Shown piece by piece: positions 1 through 7,488 of a stretch of DNA of 60,974 nt. Each line of letters starts with the position of its first letter. Positions within the stretch are counted from its first letter, which is position 1. The notes below the pieces were generated by a model, which saw only the letters and a list, made by a program, of their open reading frames with translations, did no database searches and was not told the DNA's origin. A program made the translations under genes and the position numbers. This DNA comes from Lujinxingiaceae bacterium (GTDB lineage Bacteria; Myxococcota_A; Bradymonadia; Bradymonadales; Bradymonadaceae). Where the stretch lies: assembly GCA_013697635.1 (NCBI GenBank), contig JACCWM010000028.1, forward strand, positions 1 through 60,974, written 5' to 3'.

Positions 1-57
1 CGGGCTGCCCCCTCCAAATTGGGCGGCAGCATCATACGTCAATTGTCTGGTTTGCAT
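1..57 (-). CDS. First 19 codons of the leading gene of the IS21-like element (istA expected), partial
   Basis: An ATG sits behind AGGAGG with a 6-nt spacer, so translation initiation is well supported. The visible peptide is MQTRQLTYDAAAQFGGGSP and runs off the window. By position this should be the transposase IstA, but 19 residues are too few to recognise the protein, and a cargo or variant gene cannot be excluded. Confidence 0.4.
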   Translation of the reverse strand, partial: MQTRQLTYDAAAQFGGGSP

Positions 58-75
58 CGTTCTTCCTCCTGACGA

Positions 76-120
76 GGGGGTCAATTCCTCGTGTCGTCAG
101 GGGGGCAATTTCTCATGTCG
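76..120. repeat. Two IS21-type internal terminal repeats, 24 bp apart
   Basis: Bases 76-96 and 100-120 match at 18 of 21 positions (core CAATTxCTCxTGTCG). IS21-family ends carry such repeated transposase-binding motifs next to the tip. Confidence 0.65.
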
Positions 121-305
121 CCTAACACGGGGCGATCGTCCACAGGTGCCCACGAATGCGCTCGCTTAACCGATCGGAGGGAACTGTGTTGCGGGTGTTG
201 TTTCTAAGCATGGCAAACCCAATCGTAAGTGATTAGTATGCTCTGGTTTCGCACCGACAGCCCAAGATACCACGATCAACTACACCGATCATGACGAGGA
301 GCCCG

Positions 306-557
306 ATGAGTCTCAAAGAAGATTTCGAAAGTGCCGCCACTCGCGTCAAAGGCCTCAAGAGCGCCCCATCGAACAGCGACCTGCTCGATTTGTATGCACT
401 CTATAAGCAGGGTACCGAGGGCGATGTACAAGGAAAACAACCCAGTCGCCTCAATCTTCGCGACCGGGCCAAATACGATGCATGGGCGACACGCAAAGGC
501 CTCACGCGTGACGACGCCATGCAACGCTACATCGAGCTCGTCGACAAACTCACCTGA
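306..557 (+). CDS. Acyl-CoA-binding protein (ACBP)
   Basis: Small cytosolic protein (83 aa) of the ACBP family, which binds long-chain acyl-CoA esters and buffers or ferries them between enzymes. The diagnostic stretch YALYKQGTEGD (from residue 30) and the later AKYDAW and GLTRDDAMQRYI segments are all present. Family members are about 86 aa, so it is essentially complete. The ATG at 306 is preferred over one five codons upstream because AGGAG ends 4 nt before it. The next gene, a secreted hydrolase, follows after 29 bp on the same strand, so the two could be co-transcribed. ACBPs are common in eukaryotes and patchy in bacteria, with frequent occurrence in myxobacteria-like lineages. Confidence 0.9.
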   Translation: MSLKEDFESAATRVKGLKSAPSNSDLLDLYALYKQGTEGDVQGKQPSRLNLRDRAKYDAWATRKGLTRDDAMQRYIELVDKLT

Positions 558-586
558 AAAACCTGACGGTTAACACCGAGAGCTTC

Positions 587-1900
587 ATGAGAACACGTTG
601 CAACCGGCTCATCCTGATCGCCTGTACGCTGGCCCTGGGCGCATGTGCTCCCGACGCCCAGGGCGTCGATGACACAGCGATCGAAGCCGACGTGGCCACG
701 AGCTTTGACGACGCCGATGTCCTGGCTGTCGACGAAGTCGGCGCCGCAGACGGCGTCGCCCACGATATCACCCTGAGCGACGACGCTTCGGATGCCCAAT
801 CGGACGCGCAGCCCGACACGGGCCCAATCCTGCCGCCGCGTCCCTGGGATGTGACCGCGCGCGGCCCGTACAATATTGGTCACCGCACCACGCATATCAC
901 CTATGCGCCGCGCGCCGAGCCGCAGATTGAGCGCAAGATACGCCTCTCGGTCTGGTATCCGACCCACGCCACCGAGGGTGCTGTAGGCCGCTACTACGGC
1001 GGCATGCGCCGCGGAGCCGTGTTCAGCAACGCCGAACCGGCGCGCGACGAGCCCATGCCCGTGCTCGTCTTCTCGCACGGCAACTCGAGCTTGGCCGAGC
1101 AGAGCTACTTCATGACCGAGTTCTTTGCCACCCATGGCTGGCTGGTCATCGCCCCGGACCACACCGGAAACACGATCGGCGATAACCAGGGCGCGATCAA
1201 CCTGATGAGCGCCGTCTACCGCCCACAAGACATTTCGGCCAGCCTCGATTGGCTCGAGGCCCTGGCCGCAGACGATCCGCTCTATGGGCTGGCAAGCGAT
1301 GATGAGATCGTCTTGTCCGGCCACAGCTTTGGCGGCTTCACCACGCTTGCTGCCGCCGGAAGCGGCTTCATGGTCGACGAGGCCGAGGAGCAATGTGCGC
1401 TGGGCGAGATTTCGGCGAGCTATTGCAGCATCTTCACGCCCGAGCATGTCCAGATCTTTCGCGACGGCTTGCACGATGCGCGCATTGGCGTGGCCATTCC
1501 CCAGACGCCGGCCGGCGCCCAGATCTTTGGCGAACGCCTCGACGCCATTACGATCCCCACCTTGCTGTGGACCGGCTCGATGGATCGCACGCTTCCCAAC
1601 GAGCGCGAAGGAGACCCGATCTGGCAAGGACTGCGCGGCGAGGAGCACTTGCGCATCGATTTGACCCACGCCGGCCACTTCACCTTTTCGAACATGTGCG
1701 AGTTGCTCGGCACGATTGAATCGGTGCGCGACGACGGATGTGGCCCGGAGTTCATCGACATCTTCGAGGCCTTCGGCGTGATCAACGCCTACTCACTGGC
1801 CTTCGCCCGCCTGCATTTATTTGGTGATACCGCCGATCGCGCGCTGCTCAGCGGCGAGCGCAAGCTGATCGACGCCATGGTGCTCTCGGACAAGCGCTGA
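587..1900 (+). CDS. Secreted alpha/beta-hydrolase lipoprotein (dienelactone hydrolase / PAF-acetylhydrolase-like)
   Basis: Predicted lipoprotein of 437 aa with signal peptide and lipobox LGAC around residue 20. An Asp/Ala-rich linker of about 55 residues follows, then the catalytic domain. The nucleophile elbow is GHSFGG with Ser247. The oxyanion-region motif VFSHGNSS lies upstream. A plausible acid is Asp333 (TGSMDRT) and the base is His364 (HAGHF). This arrangement fits chlorophyllase/dienelactone/PAF-acetylhydrolase-type esterases, and the substrate cannot be read from sequence. Two or more Cys near the insert (EEQC, SYCS, NMCE, DGCG) may form disulfides, consistent with an extracytoplasmic location. 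It ends just before a perfect hairpin shared with the convergent gene. Confidence 0.82.
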   Translation: MRTRCNRLILIACTLALGACAPDAQGVDDTAIEADVATSFDDADVLAVDEVGAADGVAHDITLSDDASDAQSDAQPDTGPILPPRPWDVTARGPYNIGHRTTHITYAPRAEPQIERKIRLSVWYPTHATEGAVGRYYGGMRRGAVFSNAEPARDEPMPVLVFSHGNSSLAEQSYFMTEFFATHGWLVIAPDHTGNTIGDNQGAINLMSAVYRPQDISASLDWLEALAADDPLYGLASDDEIVLSGHSFGGFTTLAAAGSGFMVDEAEEQCALGEISASYCSIFTPEHVQIFRDGLHDARIGVAIPQTPAGAQIFGERLDAITIPTLLWTGSMDRTLPNEREGDPIWQGLRGEEHLRIDLTHAGHFTFSNMCELLGTIESVRDDGCGPEFIDIFEAFGVINAYSLAFARLHLFGDTADRALLSGERKLIDAMVLSDKR

Positions 1901-1907
1901 CTCCGGT

Positions 1908-1941
1908 AGAAGGGAGCGACCCGAGCGGGTCGCTCCCTTCT
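1908..1941. terminator. Bidirectional hairpin terminator
   Basis: A perfect 15-bp stem (AGAAGGGAGCGACCC and its complement) closes a 4-nt loop. It starts 7 bp after the upstream stop and ends 8 bp before the stop of the convergent gene. There is no real U-tract on the plus side, so efficiency is uncertain. Confidence 0.7.
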
Positions 1942-1949
1942 GCCGGGTT

Positions 1950-3035
1950 TCAATACCTCAAGATCATCGCAACGCGCCCACTCTTGGCCAGCGAGCCGTT
2001 ATCGACAAAGGCGACCTCGCCGCCCTTCTCGATGACGGCTTCAATGAGCTCGTCGATCACGTCGTCGATCACGTCGGGCGCGGCGACATCATCGGCCGGC
2101 GTCAAGACCAGGCCGGAGGCGTCAAGGCGTGCGGGATACTCGAAGCCGTCCTCGACGATAAGCTTTGCTCCACGTCCTTCCTGAGCCAGTCGCCAACAGA
2201 CGCCAACGGTGGTGACTGCCAGCTGGGCTCCAACTGCATCAGACAACTCCGTGAGCACCGCCTGACGGCTCGTTGCCAGGTAATCAGCGACCGCTGGCCC
2301 GACTCGCTTGCCGAGCTCGTGATCGGAGACCTTGTCGTAGTTGCCCTCAATGGTGCCAGCCAGCCAGCCCTTGTGCTGGGTGACTTCGTCGAAAAAGGCA
2401 TGATAGCGGCCGATGCCGGCGATGAACAGCGGGCGGCGATCGTTGAGAGCGCTCTTGCCAAAGGCGGCGTCGACCTGGCGAAAGAACTGACGATGACGCT
2501 CATCGCGATGCGCCGACTTGCTCACACCGATGCCACCGGGCAGCGGCGCGGAGCCGCCGGGTCCCTCGTGGACCATGGGAAATCCCTCTTCCTTGATCTC
2601 GAGGATACTGTCATGCACACCGTCGTAGAGGCGGGTGTGCTTCTCGCTCAAATGCAGCAACCAATACGACGGGCTGCGATTGAGCGTGTAGACGAGATCG
2701 CGCGTGGCGAAGGTCTCGTCGACGACGACGCGCTCACGCACCGCAAACGGCAGGTAGTAGATGCGCGCCATATCGGCGTTGGCAAAGAGCGCCAGACCGT
2801 CGAGGGTGTTGTGGTAATCGATCTGGTCGCTGAGCTCACCGAGCCGGTCGAGGACCACCTGGGCATCGCGCTTGCCAAACTCCGATTGCAGACGATCGGC
2901 GGCCTCCTTGAGCAACTTCTTGACGCGAATCGGATCCTGGCGGTTCTCCGGAGACATGCGATAGGTCGGCAACAACACCGAAACACAGGGATAGTTGCGA
3001 ACGGATGCAAGCAATTTAACGTCGTTCCTGTTCAT
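1950..3035 (-). CDS. baeRF family 3-like protein (bacterial archaeo-eukaryotic release-factor homologue)
   Basis: Cytosolic protein of 361 aa resembling the baeRF3 group of bacterial proteins related to aRF1/eRF1 and Pelota, proposed to act on stalled or hibernating ribosomes. Recognised features are the N-terminal pattern with PCVSVLLPTYR and QDPIRVKKLL, the DGLALFA strand, a PLPGGIGVSK loop where eRF1 carries its GGQ region (here GGIG, not GGQ), and the C-terminal VAFVDNGSLAKSGRVAMILRY, typical of the eRF1 domain 3 fold. The ATG follows AGAGG by 4 nt. No co-directional partner lies nearby. The family call comes from remembered sequence pattern, and the exact cellular role is not established by the sequence. 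Confidence 0.7.
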   Translation of the reverse strand: MNRNDVKLLASVRNYPCVSVLLPTYRMSPENRQDPIRVKKLLKEAADRLQSEFGKRDAQVVLDRLGELSDQIDYHNTLDGLALFANADMARIYYLPFAVRERVVVDETFATRDLVYTLNRSPSYWLLHLSEKHTRLYDGVHDSILEIKEEGFPMVHEGPGGSAPLPGGIGVSKSAHRDERHRQFFRQVDAAFGKSALNDRRPLFIAGIGRYHAFFDEVTQHKGWLAGTIEGNYDKVSDHELGKRVGPAVADYLATSRQAVLTELSDAVGAQLAVTTVGVCWRLAQEGRGAKLIVEDGFEYPARLDASGLVLTPADDVAAPDVIDDVIDELIEAVIEKGGEVAFVDNGSLAKSGRVAMILRY

Positions 3036-3122
3036 GGCACCTCTTCCATACGGGTGAAAGTTCTCTTATGAAATCAACAACCTACCCAACAACCTACGCG
3101 ATCGAACGTATTTCCAACTCAC

Positions 3123-4262
3123 TTACCAACCGGGCTGTGCGTACTCGCCGGGGATGACATCCATGAGCAGGTCGAAGTGCATGCCGCGCCCACCAAGGGC
3201 GCGCTCGACGACGAAACGAATGCGGCACTCCCCCGGATTCAACGCTTGAATGAGCTGCTCGGAGTGATCGTGCACCTCGCCAAAAAATCCGCAGGTCGAT
3301 GGGGTGAGCGCGACCTTTTTTGTGGTCACGTCACCGCCACACAACCAGGCTCCACCAACGGTTGGGAACAATGCTACGTCGTAAACCTCGCCCTGAGCGA
3401 GCACGGTGGTGGTCTTACTGCGTTGACCTTGTTGATCGCGCACAAACACCGCCGGTGTCAAGTTGTCGATTGCCTGCTCGCCGACAAAGGAAAACACCAG
3501 CGCCTGTCCATCGGACTCAGGGCGCAGCACGACGCGTCCGTTGATACGCGGAGTCAGCGTCAGCCGATTGCGAAGCTCGTCGTAGCTTTTGAACTCCACC
3601 GAATCCTGGGGATCCATGGTGATCGGATACTTTCCATAGCCTCGCAAGGCCTCACCCTTGGCGTTGAGCTTGACCAGGTTGAGCGCGAGCTCGAGCTGGG
3701 TGGGATCGCTGAACACATAGGCGCCGGGCTTGTCATTTGTGCATCCGGCGTAGCGTGAATAGGGCGCGATGCCCTCGAGCAGGCGGCCAAGTCCAACGCG
3801 GGCGACCGGCTCGACGTGCACATCGAAGGTGTCGATGAGCACTTCGCCTTCGATCTCGACCTCGGCCTCAAGCTTAACCGTACCCTGTGCCAGGGCTTCG
3901 ACGACGATCTTGGCCCCGTTGACCGTGCCGATGCGCATGGGCTCGATCGCGATGACTTTGAGTGCGGTTTCATCGAGTGATCGTGCGCTGATAATCTTAA
4001 GCGCCACGTGTCCCAGCGCGCAGGCGCCGCTCTCTTGGTCGCAGGCATACTCGTCGTTTTGAGGACCGACAAGTGTGATGCCCGACTTCCAACCCATGGC
4101 GAGCCCGTTGACGTTGTCGGCAAAAAACAGGCCGTTGTCGCTATTGGGAGAGAGCGCTTGGGGTGCATCGCATGCCGCGCAAAGCGCGAGAATGCTCGCC
4201 AACAAGAGCGCGATGGTGGGCAAGGAGGGTAAGTGGAGATCTTGCGATTTGATGAACGTCAC
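3123..4262 (-). CDS. Lipoprotein of unknown function
   Basis: Predicted outer-envelope lipoprotein of about 379 aa. The GTG start at 4262 gives a signal peptide with a basic/polar start, the hydrophobic run TIALLLASILALCAAC and a lipobox ending at Cys31. The open frame continues upstream to 4346, but that extension would place 28 non-signal-like residues in front and overlap the divergent promoter region, so it is disfavoured. The mature part is rich in beta-type sequence (repeated short V/T/I strands), holds about seven Cys including a CDQESGAC pair, and suggests stacked Ig-like or beta-sandwich domains. No family recognised. It is divergent from the lysyl-oxidase-like gene with a 240-bp gap. 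Confidence 0.7.
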   Translation of the reverse strand: MTFIKSQDLHLPSLPTIALLLASILALCAACDAPQALSPNSDNGLFFADNVNGLAMGWKSGITLVGPQNDEYACDQESGACALGHVALKIISARSLDETALKVIAIEPMRIGTVNGAKIVVEALAQGTVKLEAEVEIEGEVLIDTFDVHVEPVARVGLGRLLEGIAPYSRYAGCTNDKPGAYVFSDPTQLELALNLVKLNAKGEALRGYGKYPITMDPQDSVEFKSYDELRNRLTLTPRINGRVVLRPESDGQALVFSFVGEQAIDNLTPAVFVRDQQGQRSKTTTVLAQGEVYDVALFPTVGGAWLCGGDVTTKKVALTPSTCGFFGEVHDHSEQLIQALNPGECRIRFVVERALGGRGMHFDLLMDVIPGEYAQPGW

Positions 4263-4287
4263 GTCAGACCTTGAGCTTTGGCCATGG

Positions 4288-4306
4288 CCAGGCGCCGGGC
4301 GCCTGG
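4288..4306. promoter_or_regulatory. Perfect 19-bp palindrome in a divergent promoter region
   Basis: CCAGGCGCC-G-GGCGCCTGG is a perfect inverted repeat. It lies 26 bp upstream of the GTG of the minus-strand lipoprotein gene and abuts another palindrome, TGGCCATGGCCA (4279-4290). It could be an operator for both divergent genes or simply a hairpin. Confidence 0.35.
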
Positions 4307-4389
4307 CTGAGTGCGCCATCATAGAGATTGATGGAGCTTGCCTCAACCCTTATCGGCGAGGCTCGAGCGACAGGACATCTTGTCTCGAT

Positions 4390-4411
4390 CTGGGCTGATT
4401 TCTCAGCCCAG
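4390..4411. promoter_or_regulatory. Hairpin (9-bp stem) upstream of the lysyl-oxidase-like gene
   Basis: CTGGGCTGA-TTTC-TCAGCCCAG is perfect and ends 91 bp before the chosen start codon. No T-run follows. It may be a leader hairpin or operator. Confidence 0.3.
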
Positions 4412-4502
4412 GCTCTACCCGCAGGGCTATCGATGCTTATTTCTTATCTCATTGACAACACAACGGGTGCGCCCGAACAGGTGTATGAGCCCAAGGGAGC
4501 TT

Positions 4503-5798
4503 ATGAACGAGATGGGTTGTGGGAAATACCACACTGTGGGGTTGTTCTTGAGCTTTCTTATGGCCGTGAGCGGCTGCACCCAGGGTGGTGTGAGCAATGC
4601 GCAAGACGGCAGTTTGCTGGGCGGTGCCACCGTGAAGTTCTACGCCTGGCCCCCCGTGGAGTCGACGCGCATCAACTGGGTATGGCCGGCTTCTTTTCGT
4701 CTCGACGACGCCGACTATGCCACGACGACAGCCGCGTTGAGCTGGGACGGGGCAAACTACGGCTTCGGTGCTGAGGGATCGTGTGTCAATGGCGTCAGCG
4801 AGGTCTTGCCAACCCATCGCTGGTATCGGGTGCGCGTCGATCGCCCAGGATTCTTGCCGGGCATCTTCTATCGCTACCACGGCGGCTACGAGGACCAGTG
4901 CCGCTACTTTCAGTGCGAGAGCGGTCAGTTTGCCAACGGCAGTTGCAACACGCAGCACTTTGCGTTGTGGCCAGAGAATTCGGTTCACCCTCGGCTGCCC
5001 GATCTGATCGTCGACGACCGCGACCTCAATGAGCGCTACTGGCAGTGCGCACGCATGCCCGGCAGCGCACCGGATCTAGTCGGCATCCGCGCCGCCGTTG
5101 GCACGGCCAACGTGGGCACCGGTGGTTTGCACCTCGAAGGGATCGACTTCGATCCTGCGACGCCCGAGGATGCCCGGATCATCCAGCGCATCGACTGGTC
5201 CGATGGACGCCTCGACGAGCGCGAGCTGACCAGCGCGGCCTTCGAGTTTCACCTGACCCATGACCACATTCACTTTCGCGACTGGGTGCGCATGGAGCTA
5301 ATCAGCACGCGCTCGGAGTGCGACGATCGCGGCCAGCGCCCGGCAGGCTGTGCTCAGGGCAGCGGCGGCAAGATCTCGTTTTGCATCATGGACCTGGCGC
5401 TCTTCGATGCCGAGATTCGCGACATCTACGACGGCCAACGCCGCTACCCCGATCCGCCCGCCTGCGACAGCCTGCAGCAAGGCCTGACCCAGGGCTGGAA
5501 GGACGTCTACTCGGCGCGCCTTGCCGGGCAATCGATCGTGGTCGGAACGGCCGCTGAGCTGCCCGGGCTCGAACAACGCTACTGGCTCGAGGTCGAGGTC
5601 GATCCCAATGAGCGGATCATCGAGAGCGATCGCTCCAACAACTTCTCGCGCGTCGGCGTTGATCTGCCAAGCGACCTCACGGCCTTGTGCACGAGCTCGC
5701 CGGATCGCCTCGACTGCTCCATGCCCCGAAGCCAATACACAAGCTTCGAGCAGCGCCACCAATGCCCCCAGTATCTGGAATTTCTTCAGGCGATGTAA
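4503..5798 (+). CDS. Lysyl-oxidase-like copper amine oxidase, lipoprotein
   Basis: Predicted 431-aa lipoprotein (hydrophobic run VGLFLSFLMAV, lipobox VSGC). The C-terminal half resembles the lysyl oxidase catalytic domain. It has a copper-binding HxHxH (His253, His255, His257, sequence THDHIHF). GGKISFCIMD has Lys290 at the place of the LOX lysine that becomes lysyl-tyrosylquinone. QGLTQGWKDVYSARLAGQ has Tyr336 at the place of its tyrosine partner. YWLEVEVDPNERIIESDRSNN matches the LOX segment ending in ESDYTNN. Lysyl oxidases oxidise primary amines on proteins or small molecules to aldehydes. The N-terminal half may be a carbohydrate- or protein-binding domain and is Cys-rich. The ATG at 4503 is chosen because AAGGGAG precedes it; another ATG lies 9 bp downstream. 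The open frame extends to 4338 but without a signal peptide. Confidence 0.78.
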   Translation: MNEMGCGKYHTVGLFLSFLMAVSGCTQGGVSNAQDGSLLGGATVKFYAWPPVESTRINWVWPASFRLDDADYATTTAALSWDGANYGFGAEGSCVNGVSEVLPTHRWYRVRVDRPGFLPGIFYRYHGGYEDQCRYFQCESGQFANGSCNTQHFALWPENSVHPRLPDLIVDDRDLNERYWQCARMPGSAPDLVGIRAAVGTANVGTGGLHLEGIDFDPATPEDARIIQRIDWSDGRLDERELTSAAFEFHLTHDHIHFRDWVRMELISTRSECDDRGQRPAGCAQGSGGKISFCIMDLALFDAEIRDIYDGQRRYPDPPACDSLQQGLTQGWKDVYSARLAGQSIVVGTAAELPGLEQRYWLEVEVDPNERIIESDRSNNFSRVGVDLPSDLTALCTSSPDRLDCSMPRSQYTSFEQRHQCPQYLEFLQAM

Positions 5799-5956
5799 AT
5801 TGTGCTCAACCAAGCGGCGCGCCGCCAAACCGATAACTAACTAATTTTATTCATGAAACCTTTGCCTTAAAGGCCTGCTGTCCCTACAATTGACCCACAC
5901 AAAAACATCCTGGAGGAAACTTGGGGGGATTCTTCAAGCACGAGGCGTGCAAACGC

Positions 5957-5991
5957 AAAAACCCAGACTGCCGAAGCAGTCTGGGTTTTTT
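5957..5991. terminator. Bidirectional intrinsic terminator
   Basis: AAAAACCCAGACTGC, the loop CGAA, then GCAGTCTGGGTTTTTT: a 10-bp GC-rich core flanked by A-run and T-run, a textbook rho-independent terminator on both strands. It sits between the convergent lysyl-oxidase-like and cold-shock genes. The 158 bp upstream of it hold no recognisable gene. Confidence 0.92.
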
Positions 5992-6034
5992 AAGAGTTTG
6001 ACTATGTATCAGACCGGGCGAACCCGGCTACTGA

Positions 6035-6247
6035 TTAGTCAAGCGGTACAACGTTAACCGCTTGCAGACCCTTGGGACCTTGCTCAACCTCGAACTCGAC
6101 CCGCTGGGCCTCACGAAGGCTCTTGAAACCGCTACCCTGGATCGCGCTGAAGTGACAAAACACGTCATCGCCATCGGGTTGCGTCAAAAAACCAAAGCCC
6201 TTGTCATCGTTGAACCACTTCACTGTACCTTGAATCTTCCTGGACAT
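6035..6247 (-). CDS. Cold-shock-domain protein (CspA family), copy 1
   Basis: Single-stranded nucleic-acid-binding protein of 70 aa with RNP1 KGFGFL (residues 16-21) and RNP2-type VFCHF (29-33), which acts as an RNA chaperone. It differs from the second copy downstream at only 8 of 70 positions. The usual second Val of VFVHF is Cys in both copies. The start is preceded by GCAGGAGATGTAAGA, almost the same leader as copy 2, and an 18-bp element lies 60 nt upstream. It is transcribed towards the strong terminator at 5957-5991. Confidence 0.95.
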   Translation of the reverse strand: MSRKIQGTVKWFNDDKGFGFLTQPDGDDVFCHFSAIQGSGFKSLREAQRVEFEVEQGPKGLQAVNVVPLD

Positions 6248-6306
6248 TCTTACATCTCCTGCAATGCTTTTGAGGAGTTCACCTGGTAAGGCTCACTCAC
6301 GATAGA

Positions 6307-6324
6307 ACGGGTTTTCACCCACAA
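6307..6324 (-). promoter_or_regulatory. Shared 18-bp upstream/leader element, copy 1
   Basis: TTGTGGGTGAAAACCCGT on the minus strand, identical to the element before the second cold-shock gene and at the same distance (about 60 nt) from the start codon. It contains GGGT-GAAA-ACCC, able to form a 4-bp hairpin with a GNRA-like loop. It could be a promoter/operator or a 5'-UTR thermosensing or autoregulatory element. Confidence 0.5.
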
Positions 6325-6439
6325 TAACTGCCGATCCGCGATAACGAACCGACACCTGACAGCCGACACTGCTCGTTTAAGCGGTGTCCGAAAATCTTCG
6401 ACGAGACACACTCGGCGAGACTTTAGAAGTTGACGGGGT

Positions 6440-6459
6440 TCAGGCCTTTTAAGGCCTGA
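6440..6459. terminator. Hairpin directly behind the second cold-shock gene
   Basis: TCAGGCCTT-TT-AAGGCCTGA, a 9-bp stem beginning 2 bp after the stop codon. There is no downstream T-run on the minus strand, so it may be an attenuating or mRNA-stabilising hairpin rather than a full terminator. Confidence 0.5.
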
Positions 6460-6461
6460 GA

Positions 6462-6674
6462 TTAGTCAATCGGTACAACGTTAACCGCTTGAAGCCCCTT
6501 GGGACCCTGCTCGACTTCGAACTCGACGTCTTGCTCCTCGCGGAGTGACTTGAAGCCGTCTCCTTGAATTGCACTGAAATGACAGAACACATCATCTCCG
6601 CCGGGTTGAGTCAAAAAGCCGTAGCCCTTGTCATCGTTGAACCACTTCACCTTTCCCTGAATCTTCTTGGACAT
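6462..6674 (-). CDS. Cold-shock-domain protein (CspA family), copy 2
   Basis: 70 aa with RNP1 KGYGFL and RNP2-type VFCHF, 62 of 70 residues identical to copy 1. The charged changes cluster in the second half (S39D, A47E, R49D), making this copy more acidic. It has its own leader with GCAGGAGAAGTAAGA before the ATG and the same 18-bp element 62 nt upstream. The pair is therefore a tandem duplication that carried its regulatory region along, with each copy probably transcribed from its own promoter. Confidence 0.95.
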   Translation of the reverse strand: MSKKIQGKVKWFNDDKGYGFLTQPGGDDVFCHFSAIQGDGFKSLREEQDVEFEVEQGPKGLQAVNVVPID

Positions 6675-7146
6675 TCTTACTTCTCCTGCAGTGCTTTGGA
6701 CGAGTCGTACTCTAGTGCCGACTCACGCCGATATTACGGGTTTTCACCCACAAAACTAACAGCTGGTCCATCAAGGGCATTCCGGCACTTGATGCCAACC
6801 GAATTCACGGTCCACACGTGGCCTCTCTGACCCCTTTTCATCGCTTTCCCTTGGCTTGCTCTTATCAGCCCGATTGGGAAAATAAAAGCGTGCTATGGAT
6901 GGGCGATGGTCAGGTGTCATGAATGGCGTTTGCATGAACGTGACCCACCATGGCAGCTTGTATTTCAAATTGCAATACCAATAAAAACTTTTTCTTAACC
7001 ACGGTTGGACCAGTCTTTGCGCGAAGATTGCCGTTTTGGAGCGTGTCCGGGTGAAGTTTCTTGTAAGTGCGCGTCAAACGTAATAAAGCTGGCCAAAGCG
7101 TGGCCGTTTTGGTTTAAGCAGACGCGCGTTTACCCGCATTGGAATT
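6675..7146. other. Gene-free stretch with the cold-shock leader
   Basis: The first 80 bp are the leader and putative promoter of the second cold-shock gene (element at 6736-6753). The remaining 390 bp are AT-richer than the surroundings. They include an A/T-rich patch near 6965-6995 and a weak TAATAA at 7080-7085 that could serve as the -10 of the following small gene. I see no convincing coding sequence or RNA gene. Confidence 0.5.
6736..6753 (-). promoter_or_regulatory. Shared 18-bp upstream/leader element, copy 2
   Basis: Exact second occurrence of TTGTGGGTGAAAACCCGT, 62 nt before the start of the second cold-shock gene. The bases around the two copies are much less conserved than the element itself. 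Confidence 0.5.
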
Positions 7147-7488
7147 ATGTCAGAGCAGCCAAAATCCTCGACTCGAGCCTCCAAACTGGCCGTATTACTC
7201 GTACTCACGGTGATCACGTGCGGTGTTGCAGCATGGACGGTTGTCAATGTCTCCGGGCTCAACGAGCCCGACCCGGCGATGGCCCAGGATTTCGCCAAAT
7301 ACTTCCAGCGCCGCTGCGTGCGTGACACCGCCAACGAAGGCGCCTGCCGCGATGTGATCGGCTTTCATCACCGGCGCTGCTTCAAGCAGACATCGCTCAA
7401 AGAGTCGCCCGACTCGTGGGGTTCGCCCTACGTTTACGACCGCGATGGCTACATGCAATGCATGCGTGAGCATCTCACGAGCGCCTAG
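7147..7488 (+). CDS. Small single-pass membrane protein with a Cys-rich exported tail
   Basis: 113 aa: a short basic cytoplasmic N-terminus, one hydrophobic segment (about residues 14-33, LAVLLVLTVITCGVAAWTVV) and an outside tail of about 80 residues. Cys residues in RRCV, GACR, RRCF and MQCM are spaced like two disulfides. No family recognised. The ribosome binding site is weak. The stop codon overlaps the stop of the convergent ABC-F gene in the tetranucleotide CTAG. Confidence 0.65.
   Translation: MSEQPKSSTRASKLAVLLVLTVITCGVAAWTVVNVSGLNEPDPAMAQDFAKYFQRRCVRDTANEGACRDVIGFHHRRCFKQTSLKESPDSWGSPYVYDRDGYMQCMREHLTSA

Larger units (their letters stand above)
1..127 (-). mobile_element. End of an IS21-family insertion sequence
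   Basis: The outer tip appears to be the TG...CA end at base 127. Behind it lie two copies of a GGGGxCAATTxCTCxTGTCG repeat, then a strong ribosome binding site and a start codon reading leftwards out of the window. This order (tip, internal repeats, start of the first gene) is that of the istA-proximal end of IS21 elements. The rest of the element lies outside. An istB fragment at the other edge of the window supports the family call. No target-site duplication can be checked from one end. Confidence 0.65.

Noticed and set aside
6771-6968. 65-codon minus-strand frame upstream of the cold-shock genes
   Set aside because: No ribosome binding site, unusual composition, and no recognisable feature; treated as intergenic.
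7147-7488. Small gene as a possible toxin or antitoxin
   Set aside because: It has a single transmembrane helix and an exported Cys-rich tail, with no partner gene nearby.
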